NCBI GenBank assembly: GCA_023388055.1
Contig: JAEWGW010000006.1
Coordinates: forward strand, 62,001-126,000
Source of the DNA: Bacillota bacterium
Lineage (GTDB): Bacteria > Bacillota > Bacilli > Paenibacillales > NBRC-103111
Direction: 5' to 3'
Length of the DNA: 64,000 nt
Shown: piece after piece, positions 1 to 7,233 of the stretch
How the letters are laid out: every line of letters begins with the position of its first letter
How positions within the stretch are numbered: position 1 is the stretch's first letter
Made by a program: the position numbers and the translations under genes
Notes under the pieces: model-generated
Database searches by the model: none
What the model was told of the DNA's origin: nothing
What the model saw: only the letters and a program-made list of their open reading frames with translations

Positions 1-2
1 GC

Positions 3-428
3 CTGTTCCTGTATTTAATTGTGGATTGGAACCGGGAATGGGAGGAAACCTGGCTGGCCAAGGAGCCTTCTTTTCCCACAGTGATTGAAAAGTTGTACGG
101 TTTGGCGGATCATCTGGCATTGGACCAGTTGAACCATCCCTTAACCAAAGCAGTAAACGAATTCTACAACAACACCGAAAAACCTACAGAAGTAGAAGAT
201 CACATCCATGAAATTGTCCAGGATTATCTGGCATTTAACCGGCAATTGCTCCAGCGGGGGATCGAAAATGGGGAGCTGCAGGGGTTAGATCTTAACGGAA
301 TGGCGGTTATTTTGGATAGTCTATTTTTGGGACTGAGCCAGCATTCCCGGAATATGAGCCGGCAAGAAACATTGGATATGTATCGCCTGGCCATAGATGT
401 GTTTTTGCGCGGTGTAGCCACCGCTTAA
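3..428 (+). CDS. TetR-family regulator, C-terminal part (5' end outside window)
   Basis: The reading frame is open to the window edge (codons for L-F-L-Y-L-I precede the GTG at 21), so the gene starts upstream and only about 141 residues are seen. The visible part is an all-helical ligand-binding domain of the TetR type: 'LFLYLI' is the usual end of the helix that follows the DNA-binding domain, and the tail carries a helix reading 'ILDSLFLGL'. The helix-turn-helix itself is missing from view. It ends 62 bases before an MFS exporter gene on the same strand, a common arrangement for a drug-sensing repressor and its pump. Family call from pattern; ligand unknown. Confidence 0.75.
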   Translation: MFLYLIVDWNREWEETWLAKEPSFPTVIEKLYGLADHLALDQLNHPLTKAVNEFYNNTEKPTEVEDHIHEIVQDYLAFNRQLLQRGIENGELQGLDLNGMAVILDSLFLGLSQHSRNMSRQETLDMYRLAIDVFLRGVATA

Positions 429-490
429 TTTTTTATGAAGATCTAGAATGAAAATTCAGTATGTTTCGTACATCTTTGGAGGAAAAACGT

Positions 491-1699
491 ATGTCGATTA
501 TGTTGAAAAAACGGGGAGCTATCCTCATCCTGATGCTCAATCTGTTCCTTGTGTTTACCGGTATAGGTCTGATCATTCCCATCATGCCCAAGTATATGGA
601 TAACCTGGGGATCACGGGAAGCACCGTTGGTCTATTGGTGGCGGCCTTTTCATTAACCCAGCTGCTGTTTTCGCCTTTGGCAGGACGGTTATCAGATCAG
701 TTCGGAAGGAAAAAGATGATTGTATCCGGGATGGTCCTTTTTGCTATATCGGAGGCAATGTTTGGAATGGCTAGCGATACGGTGTTGCTGTTTCTCGCCC
801 GTATGCTTGGAGGGATCAGCGCCGCGATGATCATGCCTGCGGTAATGGCGTATGCTGCGGATGTGACCACCACCGAGGAACGTGCTGCGGGAATGGGATA
901 CATTAATGCCTCGATCACCACAGGCTTTATTATTGGTCCGGGAATTGGTGGATACATCTCGGAATTCGGAATCCGGGTGCCCTTTTATTGCGCGGCGGTA
1001 GCGGGATTGGCTGCTGCCTGCATTACCTTATTCGTGCTTAAAGAATCCTTGCCAGAGCGAATGGAGGAGGGGGCGAAGGCGCAGAAGCCCCAGGTGCGAA
1101 GCGGCTTTTTAAACCAATTGATGTCCTCCTACCGTGAACCCTATTTTTTAAGCCTCATTATTGTGTTTGTACTTTCATTTGGTCTGGCGAACTTCGAAAC
1201 GGTATTCGGGCTGTTCGTCGATCATAAATTCGGGTTTGAACCCAGGGATATTGCGTTTATTATTACCTTTGGTTCAATCAGTGGGGCAGTAGTACAAGCA
1301 ACAGCCTTCAGTTGGATATTGAACCGCTTCGGAGAAAAACGGGTGATTTCCGTATGTCTGCTGTTCGCCGGAGTTTTTATTCTTTTGACCCTATTTGTCC
1401 ATAAGTTCTGGCTGATTTTTGCGGTTACCTTTATTGTATTTCTGGCCATTGATATATTGCGGCCTGCCATCGGAACCCAGATGTCCATGTTGGCTAAGGA
1501 TCAGCAGGGGTATGTCGCCGGCTTGAATTCTGCCTTTACCAGCCTTGGCAATATTGCCGGGCCCATTGTGGCCGGAGTCCTATTTGACTTAAATGTGAAT
1601 TATCCTTACAGCCTCGCGAGCATTGTGCTGCTGTTATGCTTTGGTTTATCGCTGCGTGTCGGCCGTAGAGAGGTGCAGCCAACCGCCGTGAAGATATAG
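491..1699 (+). CDS. MFS multidrug-type efflux transporter
   Basis: This is a 402-residue major facilitator with about 12 hydrophobic segments. The loop 2-3 signature reads GRLSDQFGRKK, and the end of the fifth segment carries GFIIGPGIGGYI, the motif C of proton-drug antiporters (NorA/Bmr type). Start chosen at ATG 491, which follows GGAGGAAAAACGT; an in-frame ATG at 461 has no ribosome site. Two large hydrophobic halves are separated by a charged loop near residues 190-210. It probably exports toxic organic compounds under control of the TetR-type gene just upstream. Substrate cannot be read from sequence. Confidence 0.88.
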   Translation: MSIMLKKRGAILILMLNLFLVFTGIGLIIPIMPKYMDNLGITGSTVGLLVAAFSLTQLLFSPLAGRLSDQFGRKKMIVSGMVLFAISEAMFGMASDTVLLFLARMLGGISAAMIMPAVMAYAADVTTTEERAAGMGYINASITTGFIIGPGIGGYISEFGIRVPFYCAAVAGLAAACITLFVLKESLPERMEEGAKAQKPQVRSGFLNQLMSSYREPYFLSLIIVFVLSFGLANFETVFGLFVDHKFGFEPRDIAFIITFGSISGAVVQATAFSWILNRFGEKRVISVCLLFAGVFILLTLFVHKFWLIFAVTFIVFLAIDILRPAIGTQMSMLAKDQQGYVAGLNSAFTSLGNIAGPIVAGVLFDLNVNYPYSLASIVLLLCFGLSLRVGRREVQPTAVKI

Positions 1700-1722
1700 G
1701 TTTCCCGTTGTGGCCAAGTGAA

Positions 1723-1760
1723 CAAAAAAAGGCGTATCCCTTTGCGGATAACGCTTTTTT
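1723..1760 (+). terminator. Intrinsic terminator after the MFS gene
   Basis: A hairpin pairs GCGTATCC with GGATAACGC around CTTTGC, with seven A before and six T after, so it could work in both directions. It lies 24 bases after the transporter stop. Confidence 0.75.
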
Positions 1761-1790
1761 GACTTTTTGCCGGACTTCCTTTTTCTGCAA

Positions 1791-1820
1791 TTGCGTCCCG
1801 CCTTTGAAATTTGGTATGAT
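1791..1820 (+). promoter_or_regulatory. Candidate sigma-A promoter in the 1700-2020 gap
   Basis: TTGCGT, an 18-base spacer and TATGAT are the best promoter-like pair in the 320-base gap before the response regulator. The remaining gap (1821-2020) is A/T-rich leader with several TGCAT repeats (1944-2006) and no gene that I can support. Confidence 0.35.
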
Positions 1821-2029
1821 AAAACCCTTCAAGGCTTCCATGTAAAGAATTCGGTTGAAAATGAATGCGGAAAATTTTATATTTTAAAAAACGACATAAA
1901 TATGAAATTGGCACTCCCATTCTTGTCAATTTCGTGATATATTTACTGCATAGCATGTAATTGTCACGCAAAGTCAATGCATAAAATATTTGCATCTTAA
2001 TTGCATCTCATTCGAATCGGGTGAAAACA

Positions 2030-2656
2030 ATGTCGTATTCCATATTAATCGTGGATGATCACCCTTTGATGGCTCAGGCGACGAAGGTTATGCTGGAGCA
2101 ATTGGAGGATATTCAAGTCATCGGAATCGCTCCTACCGGCCAGGATTGTTTGAATGTGGTCGGTGATTTAAAGCCGGATTTGGTACTGCTGGATTATTTG
2201 CTTCCCGATATGGCGGGCACGGATGTTTGCGAGCTTTTGAAGAAGGAGTACCCGGATCTCAAAATTGTGATCTTCACCGGGATGGAGACGGAGGCATTGC
2301 TGCCTAAATTTCTTGAGATTCATGCCAGCGGAGTCATTTCCAAAGGAATGAAGCAGGAAACCATCAAGCATATTATTTATTGTGTGCTTGCCGGCAACGT
2401 GGTAATCCCCCAGAGCGGCCTGCAGCTGCTAAGCAGACAGCCTCTTACCACCGTAGAGGTGGAGCTGAATGCGGAGGAAGCGGCGATAATGAATATGATT
2501 ATGAAAGGGTATACCCAAGAGCAGATTGCGGACCAGATTCATATGAGCAAACGGTCCATCGACAATTATCAGCGGAGAATTTATGACAAGATGGGCGTCC
2601 GCAGCCGGGTTCAAGCCATTGAGACCTTTGTCCGGTCCAAGTATTACAGCGGCTAA
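2030..2656 (+). CDS. NarL/LuxR-family response regulator resembling ComA
   Basis: This 208-residue protein has an N-terminal receiver domain (acidic pair V-D-D-H near residue 9, phospho-Asp in LVLLDYLLPD at about 55, Thr in IVIFTGME, Lys in VISKGM). It ends in a LuxR-type helix-turn-helix with YTQEQIADQIHMSKRSIDN. The linker ISK..K..IKHIIYCVL and the MSKRSI helix match my memory of Bacillus ComA, a competence and quorum regulator, better than DegU. No partner kinase is adjacent. Start: ATG 2030; a GTG at 2021 is possible, and neither has a strong ribosome site. It sits alone between a promoter-like gap and a terminator. Class secure; ComA role is inference. Confidence 0.85.
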   Translation: MSYSILIVDDHPLMAQATKVMLEQLEDIQVIGIAPTGQDCLNVVGDLKPDLVLLDYLLPDMAGTDVCELLKKEYPDLKIVIFTGMETEALLPKFLEIHASGVISKGMKQETIKHIIYCVLAGNVVIPQSGLQLLSRQPLTTVEVELNAEEAAIMNMIMKGYTQEQIADQIHMSKRSIDNYQRRIYDKMGVRSRVQAIETFVRSKYYSG

Positions 2657-2667
2657 TTGGTCATACA

Positions 2668-2709
2668 TAAAAGCTTCCGCCTCCAGGAAAAGGGCGGGGG
2701 CTTTTTTTG
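2668..2709 (+). terminator. Intrinsic terminator after the response regulator
   Basis: AAAAGCTTCCGCC pairs with GGCGGGGGCTTTT across CTCCAGGAAAA and runs into seven T. Confidence 0.85.
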
Positions 2710-2755
2710 TCGGTTTGCAGACCAATTGGCGCGGGGGAGTGGTAGTCTATGAAAC

Positions 2756-2918
2756 CTAACGGAACTCAGAAGCTCTTACGGTGCTTTTTTGCCTGCTTAG
2801 GGAGCGAATCCCCTTTCTAACAGTCGCTAAATTCCGTTAGAATCCCTCATGGGATTACGCCTTGCGGTCTCTACCGCTTCGCGATTTTCCGCCTTTAAGG
2901 GCTTCTTAGTTCCGTAAG
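2756..2918. repeat. Cluster A of TAACGGAACT intergenic repeats (3 units)
   Basis: Three copies of a unit of about 24 bases with the plan TAACGGAACTNAG-NNN-CTCTTA lie at 2756-2779 (plus), 2817-2840 (minus) and 2896-2918 (minus, diverged). The same unit occurs four times at 32229-32412. The rest of the 2710-3084 gap shows no gene. Confidence 0.8.
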
Positions 2919-3084
2919 AGTTAGAGCTCCTTTTCTTTCTAAAGCGGGAGTGGAGAAAATGGGGGCTATTCTGAATATTATAAGGCGCATTGAGGAATTT
3001 GATTTATTTAAAACGGAAAAAATGAAAACTATATAAAGTTTATTAAGCGATGTGTACAATAAGGCTTAAAAAGGAGTGGAAGAA

Positions 3085-3516
3085 ATGGATACGATGGATC
3101 GGCAAATTCTTGATTTGTTACAAACAGACGGGCGGATGAGCCATTCGGATATCAGTAAGCATGTCCACCTGTCTCTGCCTGCGGTGTCGGAGCGGATCCG
3201 CAAGCTGGAGGCCTGCGGCTGTATTGACGGTTTTACGGTGAAGCTGAACAGAGAGTTTATGGGACTGGGGCTGCTAGCCTTCGTCTTCATTACGCTGGAG
3301 CGGCCGGAGCATATACCCGCATTCCAGGCGGCCATCCTGGAGGAGGAAGCGGTCCTGGAATGTCACCACCTAGCGGGGGAGTTTGATTATCTGCTAAAAA
3401 CGGCAACGGGGAGCACCAAACAGCTGGAGGAATTGATTTCGCTGCGGCTGAAGCAAATTCCGGGTGTGATCAAAACCAATACCATGATCGCGTTGTCGAC
3501 CGTAAAGGAGAGATAG
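3085..3516 (+). CDS. Lrp/AsnC-family transcriptional regulator
   Basis: This 143-residue protein starts with the typical 'MDTMDRQILDLLQTDGR' winged helix (recognition helix SLPAVSERIRKLE) and continues as a RAM/AsnC ligand-binding fold (CHHLAGEFDYLLKTA is the dimer and effector region). Start ATG 3085 lies 8 bases after AAGGAG; a GTG at 3076 is part of the ribosome site. It is followed after 3 bases by a LysE-type exporter, so it most likely senses an amino acid and switches on its export, as LysG- or Lrp-linked exporters do. Effector not identifiable from sequence. Confidence 0.9.
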   Translation: MDTMDRQILDLLQTDGRMSHSDISKHVHLSLPAVSERIRKLEACGCIDGFTVKLNREFMGLGLLAFVFITLERPEHIPAFQAAILEEEAVLECHHLAGEFDYLLKTATGSTKQLEELISLRLKQIPGVIKTNTMIALSTVKER

Positions 3517-3519
3517 CGG

Positions 3520-4119
3520 ATGCCAACCTCGTTGTTTATAAAAAGCTTGCTTCTAGGGATATCCGTAGCCGCGCCAATCGGGCCTATCGGTATGATGGTC
3601 CTTCAACGGACCTTAAAGCTTGGTCTAAAAAAAGGGCTGGCTTCCGGTCTGGGGGTAGCCTTGGCTGACATGATCTGCGCCGCAGCCGTCAGCGCTGGTA
3701 TTGCAGCCGTTCTTCTGCAGGCAGGGCCGTTGGCCTGGACGCTGAAGCTTGCAGGCGGGGTGTATTTGGTCGGCATCGGTCTCAGAGCATGGAGAGCGGC
3801 AACAGACGCAGCAGAGGAGAAGATGGATTTGAAGGGGGAAGGTGCCCTGTCCATTCTGCTGCTGACTTTGGCCAACCCGGGGACGTGGATTGCCTATGCA
3901 GGCGCCTATGCAGCTATCCAGCCCGATCTCGGCAGCGGGTGGGGGCTTGATTATGTGCTTGGGGTTGGTCTGGGCTCCGGTTTGTGGTGGTGCTTTCTGA
4001 GCTTCTTCGCCGGGTGGCTGCGGACCAAGCTGGATCAGGGCATGAAAAGGATGATGTACCGGATTTCCGGTGCGATGATCATATTCTTCGGCCTGTGGGG
4101 AGTCGTTCAGTTACCCTAA
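3520..4119 (+). CDS. LysE/RhtB-family amino-acid exporter
   Basis: A 199-residue integral membrane protein with about six hydrophobic segments. The N-terminal segment carries AAPIGPIGMMVLQRTL, the signature of LysE exporters, and the fourth segment has TLANPGTWIAYAGA, the second conserved block. Length matches the family (about 200). It is translated directly after the Lrp-type gene (AAAGGAGAGATAG lies inside the upstream stop region), so the two form one operon. Probably exports an amino acid or analogue by proton antiport; which one is not shown. Confidence 0.87.
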   Translation: MPTSLFIKSLLLGISVAAPIGPIGMMVLQRTLKLGLKKGLASGLGVALADMICAAAVSAGIAAVLLQAGPLAWTLKLAGGVYLVGIGLRAWRAATDAAEEKMDLKGEGALSILLLTLANPGTWIAYAGAYAAIQPDLGSGWGLDYVLGVGLGSGLWWCFLSFFAGWLRTKLDQGMKRMMYRISGAMIIFFGLWGVVQLP

Positions 4120-4140
4120 ATCAGGGGCTGCCCATGTATA

Positions 4141-4175
4141 CAAAAAGCCGGCTATTCCATAAGGAATGCCGGCTG
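4141..4175 (-). terminator. Terminator of lexA (minus strand)
   Basis: GCCGGCTATTCC and GGAATGCCGGC pair around ATAA. The T-run is only on the minus strand (CTTTTTG), so it mainly serves lexA, although the stem also lies at the end of the exporter gene. Confidence 0.8.
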
Positions 4176-4193
4176 TGCTGCGTTAGGCTCGAA

Positions 4194-4817
4194 TTAATGA
4201 ATATCCCGGAATAGTCCAATTACCTTGCCTAATATGGTAACATTCTTCAAACGGATCGGCTCCATTGTGGGGTTCTCCGGCTGCAGCCGGATATGATCCT
4301 TCTCCTTGTAAAAGCGCTTAACGGTAGCTTCATCCTCTTCGGTCATCGCTACAACAATCTCCCCGTTATGGGCATTGGCTTGCTGCCTGACGATTACGAA
4401 ATCCCCGTCGCGGATGCCGGCATCGATCATGCTTTCACCCATAACGCTCAGCATAAACACCTGATCGTCATGCACCATATGTGCGGGCAGCGGGAAGTAG
4501 CCTTCGATATTTTCCGTAGCTGTAATGGGAACACCGGCTGTGACCTTGCCCACCAGCGGTACCTGCTTGATGGAATGGGGGAACATCTCCAAACCTTCAT
4601 CTTCACTCCCCAGAATCTCGATGGCCCGGGGTTTTGTCGGGTCGCGGCGGATCATACCCTTCTTCTCCAGGCGTTCGAGATGCCCGTGCACAGTAGAGCT
4701 GGATGCCAATCCAACGGCTTCTCCAATTTCGCGTACGGAGGGGGGATAGCCTTTATCGCGGACTTCATTCTTGATAAATTCGAGGATCGCTTGCTGCCGA
4801 TTGGAAATCCTGCTCAT
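4194..4817 (-). CDS. lexA: LexA repressor of the SOS response
   Basis: At 207 residues it matches Bacillus LexA (205). The winged helix has YPPSVREIGEAVGLASSSTV. Self-cleavage occurs at Ala94-Gly95 (KVTAGVP), with catalytic Ser129 in VMGESM and Lys167 in ATVKRF. Start ATG (4815-4817) gives the canonical MSRISNRQQ; a longer upstream frame has no support and would run through the operators. LexA binds GAAC-N4-GTTC boxes and is cleaved when RecA filaments form on damaged DNA. It is transcribed away from yneA over a region with five such boxes, two of them over its own promoter, so autoregulation is expected. Confidence 0.97.
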   Translation of the reverse strand: MSRISNRQQAILEFIKNEVRDKGYPPSVREIGEAVGLASSSTVHGHLERLEKKGMIRRDPTKPRAIEILGSEDEGLEMFPHSIKQVPLVGKVTAGVPITATENIEGYFPLPAHMVHDDQVFMLSVMGESMIDAGIRDGDFVIVRQQANAHNGEIVVAMTEEDEATVKRFYKEKDHIRLQPENPTMEPIRLKNVTILGKVIGLFRDIH

Positions 4818-4850
4818 TCTGATCACTCCAGTATGGAAATAATTATTAAA

Positions 4851-4879
4851 ATTATAACACAGAACCGGAGTTCGCACAA
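4851..4879 (-). promoter_or_regulatory. lexA promoter
   Basis: On the minus strand TTGTGC, 17 bases and TATAAT. SOS box 1 (4861-4874) lies inside the spacer and box 2 (4877-4890) overlaps the -35. Confidence 0.7.
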
Positions 4880-4973
4880 ACATAAGTTCGAATGGGTGTT
4901 TTGCGAACATCTGTTTGTTTTTCGTTGACACAAACATTTGTTCGTGATATTCTAATTCCAGAACAAATGTTTG
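4861..4973. promoter_or_regulatory. Five LexA (SOS) boxes between lexA and yneA
   Basis: Sites matching the Bacillus box (CGAAC-N4-GTTYG): 4861-4874 AGAACCGGAGTTCG; 4877-4890 (minus) CGAACTTATGTTTG; 4904-4917 CGAACATCTGTTTG; 4931-4944 (minus) CGAACAAATGTTTG; 4960-4973 AGAACAAATGTTTG. Box 4 fills the spacer of the yneA promoter. Confidence 0.9.
4925..4953 (+). promoter_or_regulatory. yneA promoter
   Basis: TTGACA, 17-base spacer, TATTCT. The spacer is almost entirely LexA box 4, so repression by occlusion is expected. Confidence 0.85.
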
Positions 4974-4986
4974 GGAGTGATCGGTG

Positions 4987-5346
4987 ATGAAGATGAGTCC
5001 GAATCGGTTGATGAGACGATTGATTATGATGGCCGGGATTATAGTTTCCGTGTTGTCTGTTGCCATATTGCATGCCTATGCAGGGAATGAACCAGAGGAG
5101 CCTGCTCTCTCTCAAGGCTATAGAGCGACTACAGCGGCTTCCCTTGCTGTTCAGACCGTTGCCTTTAAGGAGCCCTCTAAAACCATCTACACGGTAGATG
5201 TATGTCCGGGAGATACCTTGTGGGGAATCGCTGCTTCCCATCTGCCAGAGGGGGAGAGCGTACGTTCGTATATCAACAAAATGAAGAAAACGAACAACCT
5301 CAAAAACTCGGAAATCCGGGCAGGCCAAATTCTTGTTCTTCCATAA
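4987..5346 (+). CDS. yneA: YneA-like SOS cell-division inhibitor (LysM protein)
   Basis: A 119-residue protein with a transmembrane or signal segment at about residues 9-32 (RLIMMAGIIVSVLSVAILHA) and a C-terminal LysM domain (YTVDVCPGDTLWGIAASHL ... IRAGQILVLP). This is the architecture of B. subtilis YneA, which halts septation during SOS and is then released or degraded outside the cell. The divergent position to lexA and the LexA boxes over its promoter support the call. Start ATG 4987 after GGGAGTGATCG; GTG 4984 is an alternative. The linker (35-65) is low complexity, as in other YneA proteins. Confidence 0.88.
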   Translation: MKMSPNRLMRRLIMMAGIIVSVLSVAILHAYAGNEPEEPALSQGYRATTAASLAVQTVAFKEPSKTIYTVDVCPGDTLWGIAASHLPEGESVRSYINKMKKTNNLKNSEIRAGQILVLP

Positions 5347-5375
5347 AGAAAATCAAAGTTATATATGCTGTTTTA

Positions 5376-5444
5376 CAGAAGCCTTACCGGAAGGGGACAT
5401 GGGTTTATTCCCACCTCCCGGGGAAGGTTTCTTTGTGTTTTTTG
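5376..5444 (+). terminator. Terminator after yneA
   Basis: AGAAGCCTTACCGG pairs imperfectly with CCGGGGAAGGTTTCT; an inner GGG/CCC stem and a run of T (TTTTTTG) follow. This accounts for most of the 5347-5548 gap. Confidence 0.65.
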
Positions 5445-5548
5445 CCTGACTCTTGACAATCCACGAGTGGAATGGCAAAGTTAAATAAGCTTGTATCGAA
5501 GGAATTCGGGCAGCGGTTCAAATAGATGGTCAACAGGAGGAGCAGAAC

Positions 5549-5737
5549 ATGGAAGAACTCATCCAGAGGATTAATGAATTGGCCCGCAAGGCCAAAACCT
5601 CCGGACTAACGGATGCAGAATTGGAAGAACGCAATGAGCTTCGCCGCAAATATATTGATTCCTTCAAAGCATCTATGAGGGATCAGCTGCAGTATGTGAA
5701 ATATACGGGCGATGAAGAAGACAACGGTAAGGCATAA
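5549..5737 (+). CDS. DUF896 (YnzC-like) small cytosolic protein
   Basis: A 62-residue protein with the DUF896 pattern: LIQRINELARKAK, then E.. ERNELRRKYIDSFKASMRDQL. It forms a two-helix hairpin in B. subtilis YnzC. In Bacillus, ynzC lies downstream of the yneA-yneB genes, and the order lexA, yneA, DUF896 is kept here without yneB. A clear AGGAGGAGCAGAAC ribosome site precedes ATG 5549. The family has no firmly known function. A TTGACA lies at 5453-5458 but no well-spaced -10 was found. Confidence 0.9.
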   Translation: MEELIQRINELARKAKTSGLTDAELEERNELRRKYIDSFKASMRDQLQYVKYTGDEEDNGKA

Positions 5738-5766
5738 CATCTCTACTAATAGAAGGGGTCGTCAAT

Positions 5767-6291
5767 GTGTCGCGTAAATGGGAACGTATGGTCGTCAAGA
5801 ATCAGAAGACAGTAAACCGCAGCCGCAAAAAGAGCGGGATAGCTACAATTGAAGAAAGCAACCGCAAGAAGGATGCCGATTTGATTATTAAAGGACGCAG
5901 TTGGATGTTCGCCAGCCTATTGGCTGTATTCGGCTTGTTCTACCTCATTACCTCGGCTGTGAACGGTGTTGCTATGAACGGAATATACTGGTTTACCGGA
6001 ATCAGCTATGTTCTTCTGGGTGTGCTGATCTATCTGGTCCGCAGGCCGGTTATCGGAATCGGGAAAAGCTACATTACCCTCCGCCGTTTTGGCGGGGATA
6101 AGCGAATCGGCTCCGAAAGCATTGAAGAGCTGACCATGAACAACGGCCATATCATCATTCAACAGAAAAATGTCAAGAAAAAATATATCTACACCAAGCT
6201 TCAGCACCGCTTCCCCATGGACGAACTGAACGCCAAGCTGCGTGAGTTCGCCATCCGGGAGAGAGTTCCCTTCAAGGATGAAACCAAGTAA
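5767..6291 (+). CDS. Conserved two-TM membrane protein of unknown function
   Basis: A 174-residue protein starting at GTG 5767 after AGAAGGGGTCGTCAAT. The basic N-terminus (1-45) is rich in Lys and Arg, two membrane segments lie at about 47-65 and 72-90, and a soluble C-terminal part holds a beta-rich stretch resembling a bacterial PH-like domain (SYITLRRFGGDKRIG ... IEELTMNN). The PH-like reading is only an impression. It lies between the DUF896 gene and a HAD hydrolase on the same strand with short gaps, so it may be cotranscribed. I do not recognise the family by name. Confidence 0.7.
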   Translation: MSRKWERMVVKNQKTVNRSRKKSGIATIEESNRKKDADLIIKGRSWMFASLLAVFGLFYLITSAVNGVAMNGIYWFTGISYVLLGVLIYLVRRPVIGIGKSYITLRRFGGDKRIGSESIEELTMNNGHIIIQQKNVKKKYIYTKLQHRFPMDELNAKLREFAIRERVPFKDETK

Positions 6292-6315
6292 CCTTTAGCG
6301 GAAGGAAGAGAGACA

Positions 6316-7116
6316 TTGGCCTTACAAGCTGTTTTATTCGATTTGGATGATACCCTGCTGTGGGATGACCGGAGTGTGAACGAAGCATTTCACGCAACCT
6401 GCATGGCTGCCGCAGAGAAATATCCGGCTATCCAAGCTTCGGAGCTGGAGGCCTCTGTCCGGCAGGAAGGCCGCGCCTTGTATGAAAGCTACGAGACCTT
6501 CCCCTTTACCAAAATGATCGGGATTAACCCCTTTGAAGCCTTCTGGGCGCATTTCTCCGAGGGAGAGCATGAAATGTTCCGCAAGCTGGAGCAGCAATCT
6601 CCCGCCTACCGGATTGAAGCCTGGACGAAGGGACTGCAGGGAATTGGTATCGACGATCCCGCATTGGGCAAGGAGCTGGCGGAGCGTTTTCCTGTAGAGC
6701 GCAGGAAACGGCCTTTGGTATACGAAGAAACCTTCCGGCTTCTGGACGGCTTGAAGGGAAGAGTAAAGCTATTGCTGCTGACCAATGGCGCACCTGATCT
6801 CCAACGGGAAAAAATCGCAGGTATTGCCAACCTGGAAAGCTATTTCGACCATATTGTGATCTCCGGGGTATTCGGGGAGGGCAAGCCGGCGGAATCCATC
6901 TTCCGGCATGCAGCAGAGCTTCTGGGCATTGAGCCAACAGAGGGGCTGATGGTTGGCGATAAGCTGACTACCGATATTCTGGGCTCCGGACGGGTGGGTA
7001 TGCCGAATGTGTGGATTAACCGCCACGGCATCACTCGAACCGATGAGATTGTGCCTACCCATGAGGTTGCTGATCTGGAAGAATTAATTGTTCTTATTGA
7101 CTCACTTCTTAAATAA
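6316..7116 (+). CDS. HAD-superfamily hydrolase (subfamily IA type)
   Basis: A 266-residue protein with all four HAD motifs: I, VLFDLDDTL (nucleophile Asp9, acid Asp11); II, LLLTNG; III, the Lys in GEGKPAESIF; IV, MVGDKLTTDI. The helical cap between motifs I and II is about 100 residues long, as in pyrophosphatase or 5'-nucleotidase members such as YjjG. Start is TTG 6316 after GGAAGAGAGACA, giving the standard 'ALQAVLFDLDDTLL'. It ends before a terminator and likely closes the small operon that begins at the DUF896 gene. Phosphate-ester substrate unknown. Confidence 0.88.
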   Translation: MALQAVLFDLDDTLLWDDRSVNEAFHATCMAAAEKYPAIQASELEASVRQEGRALYESYETFPFTKMIGINPFEAFWAHFSEGEHEMFRKLEQQSPAYRIEAWTKGLQGIGIDDPALGKELAERFPVERRKRPLVYEETFRLLDGLKGRVKLLLLTNGAPDLQREKIAGIANLESYFDHIVISGVFGEGKPAESIFRHAAELLGIEPTEGLMVGDKLTTDILGSGRVGMPNVWINRHGITRTDEIVPTHEVADLEELIVLIDSLLK

Positions 7117-7126
7117 GCTTAATTCT

Positions 7127-7163
7127 AAAACGCCGGCTGCCCCTGGGGAGTCTGGCGTTTTTG
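7127..7163 (+). terminator. Intrinsic terminator after the HAD gene
   Basis: AAAACGCC pairs with GGCGTTTT around GGCTGCCCCTGGGGAGTCT, which itself can pair CCCC/GGGG, followed by T. Confidence 0.85.
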
Positions 7164-7233
7164 ACCACATATTTCCGTTTATAAGGGCGGTGCCGGATCG
7201 ACCCGGGCTTCGCAGCAGAGAAAGGGATGACTC

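Noticed and set aside
1723..2010. Minus-strand frames of 101 and 129 codons near the end of the MFS gene
   Set aside because: They cross the terminator and an A/T-rich leader, with no ribosome site or homology signal.
4818..5066. N-terminal extension of LexA to 290 residues
   Set aside because: It would run through the promoter and SOS boxes, and the family N-terminus MSRISNRQQ starts at 4817.
7117..7233. Cobalamin or SAM riboswitch before metH
   Set aside because: The gap is 117 bases, a third of it the previous terminator; no B12-box or SAM-I core is present.
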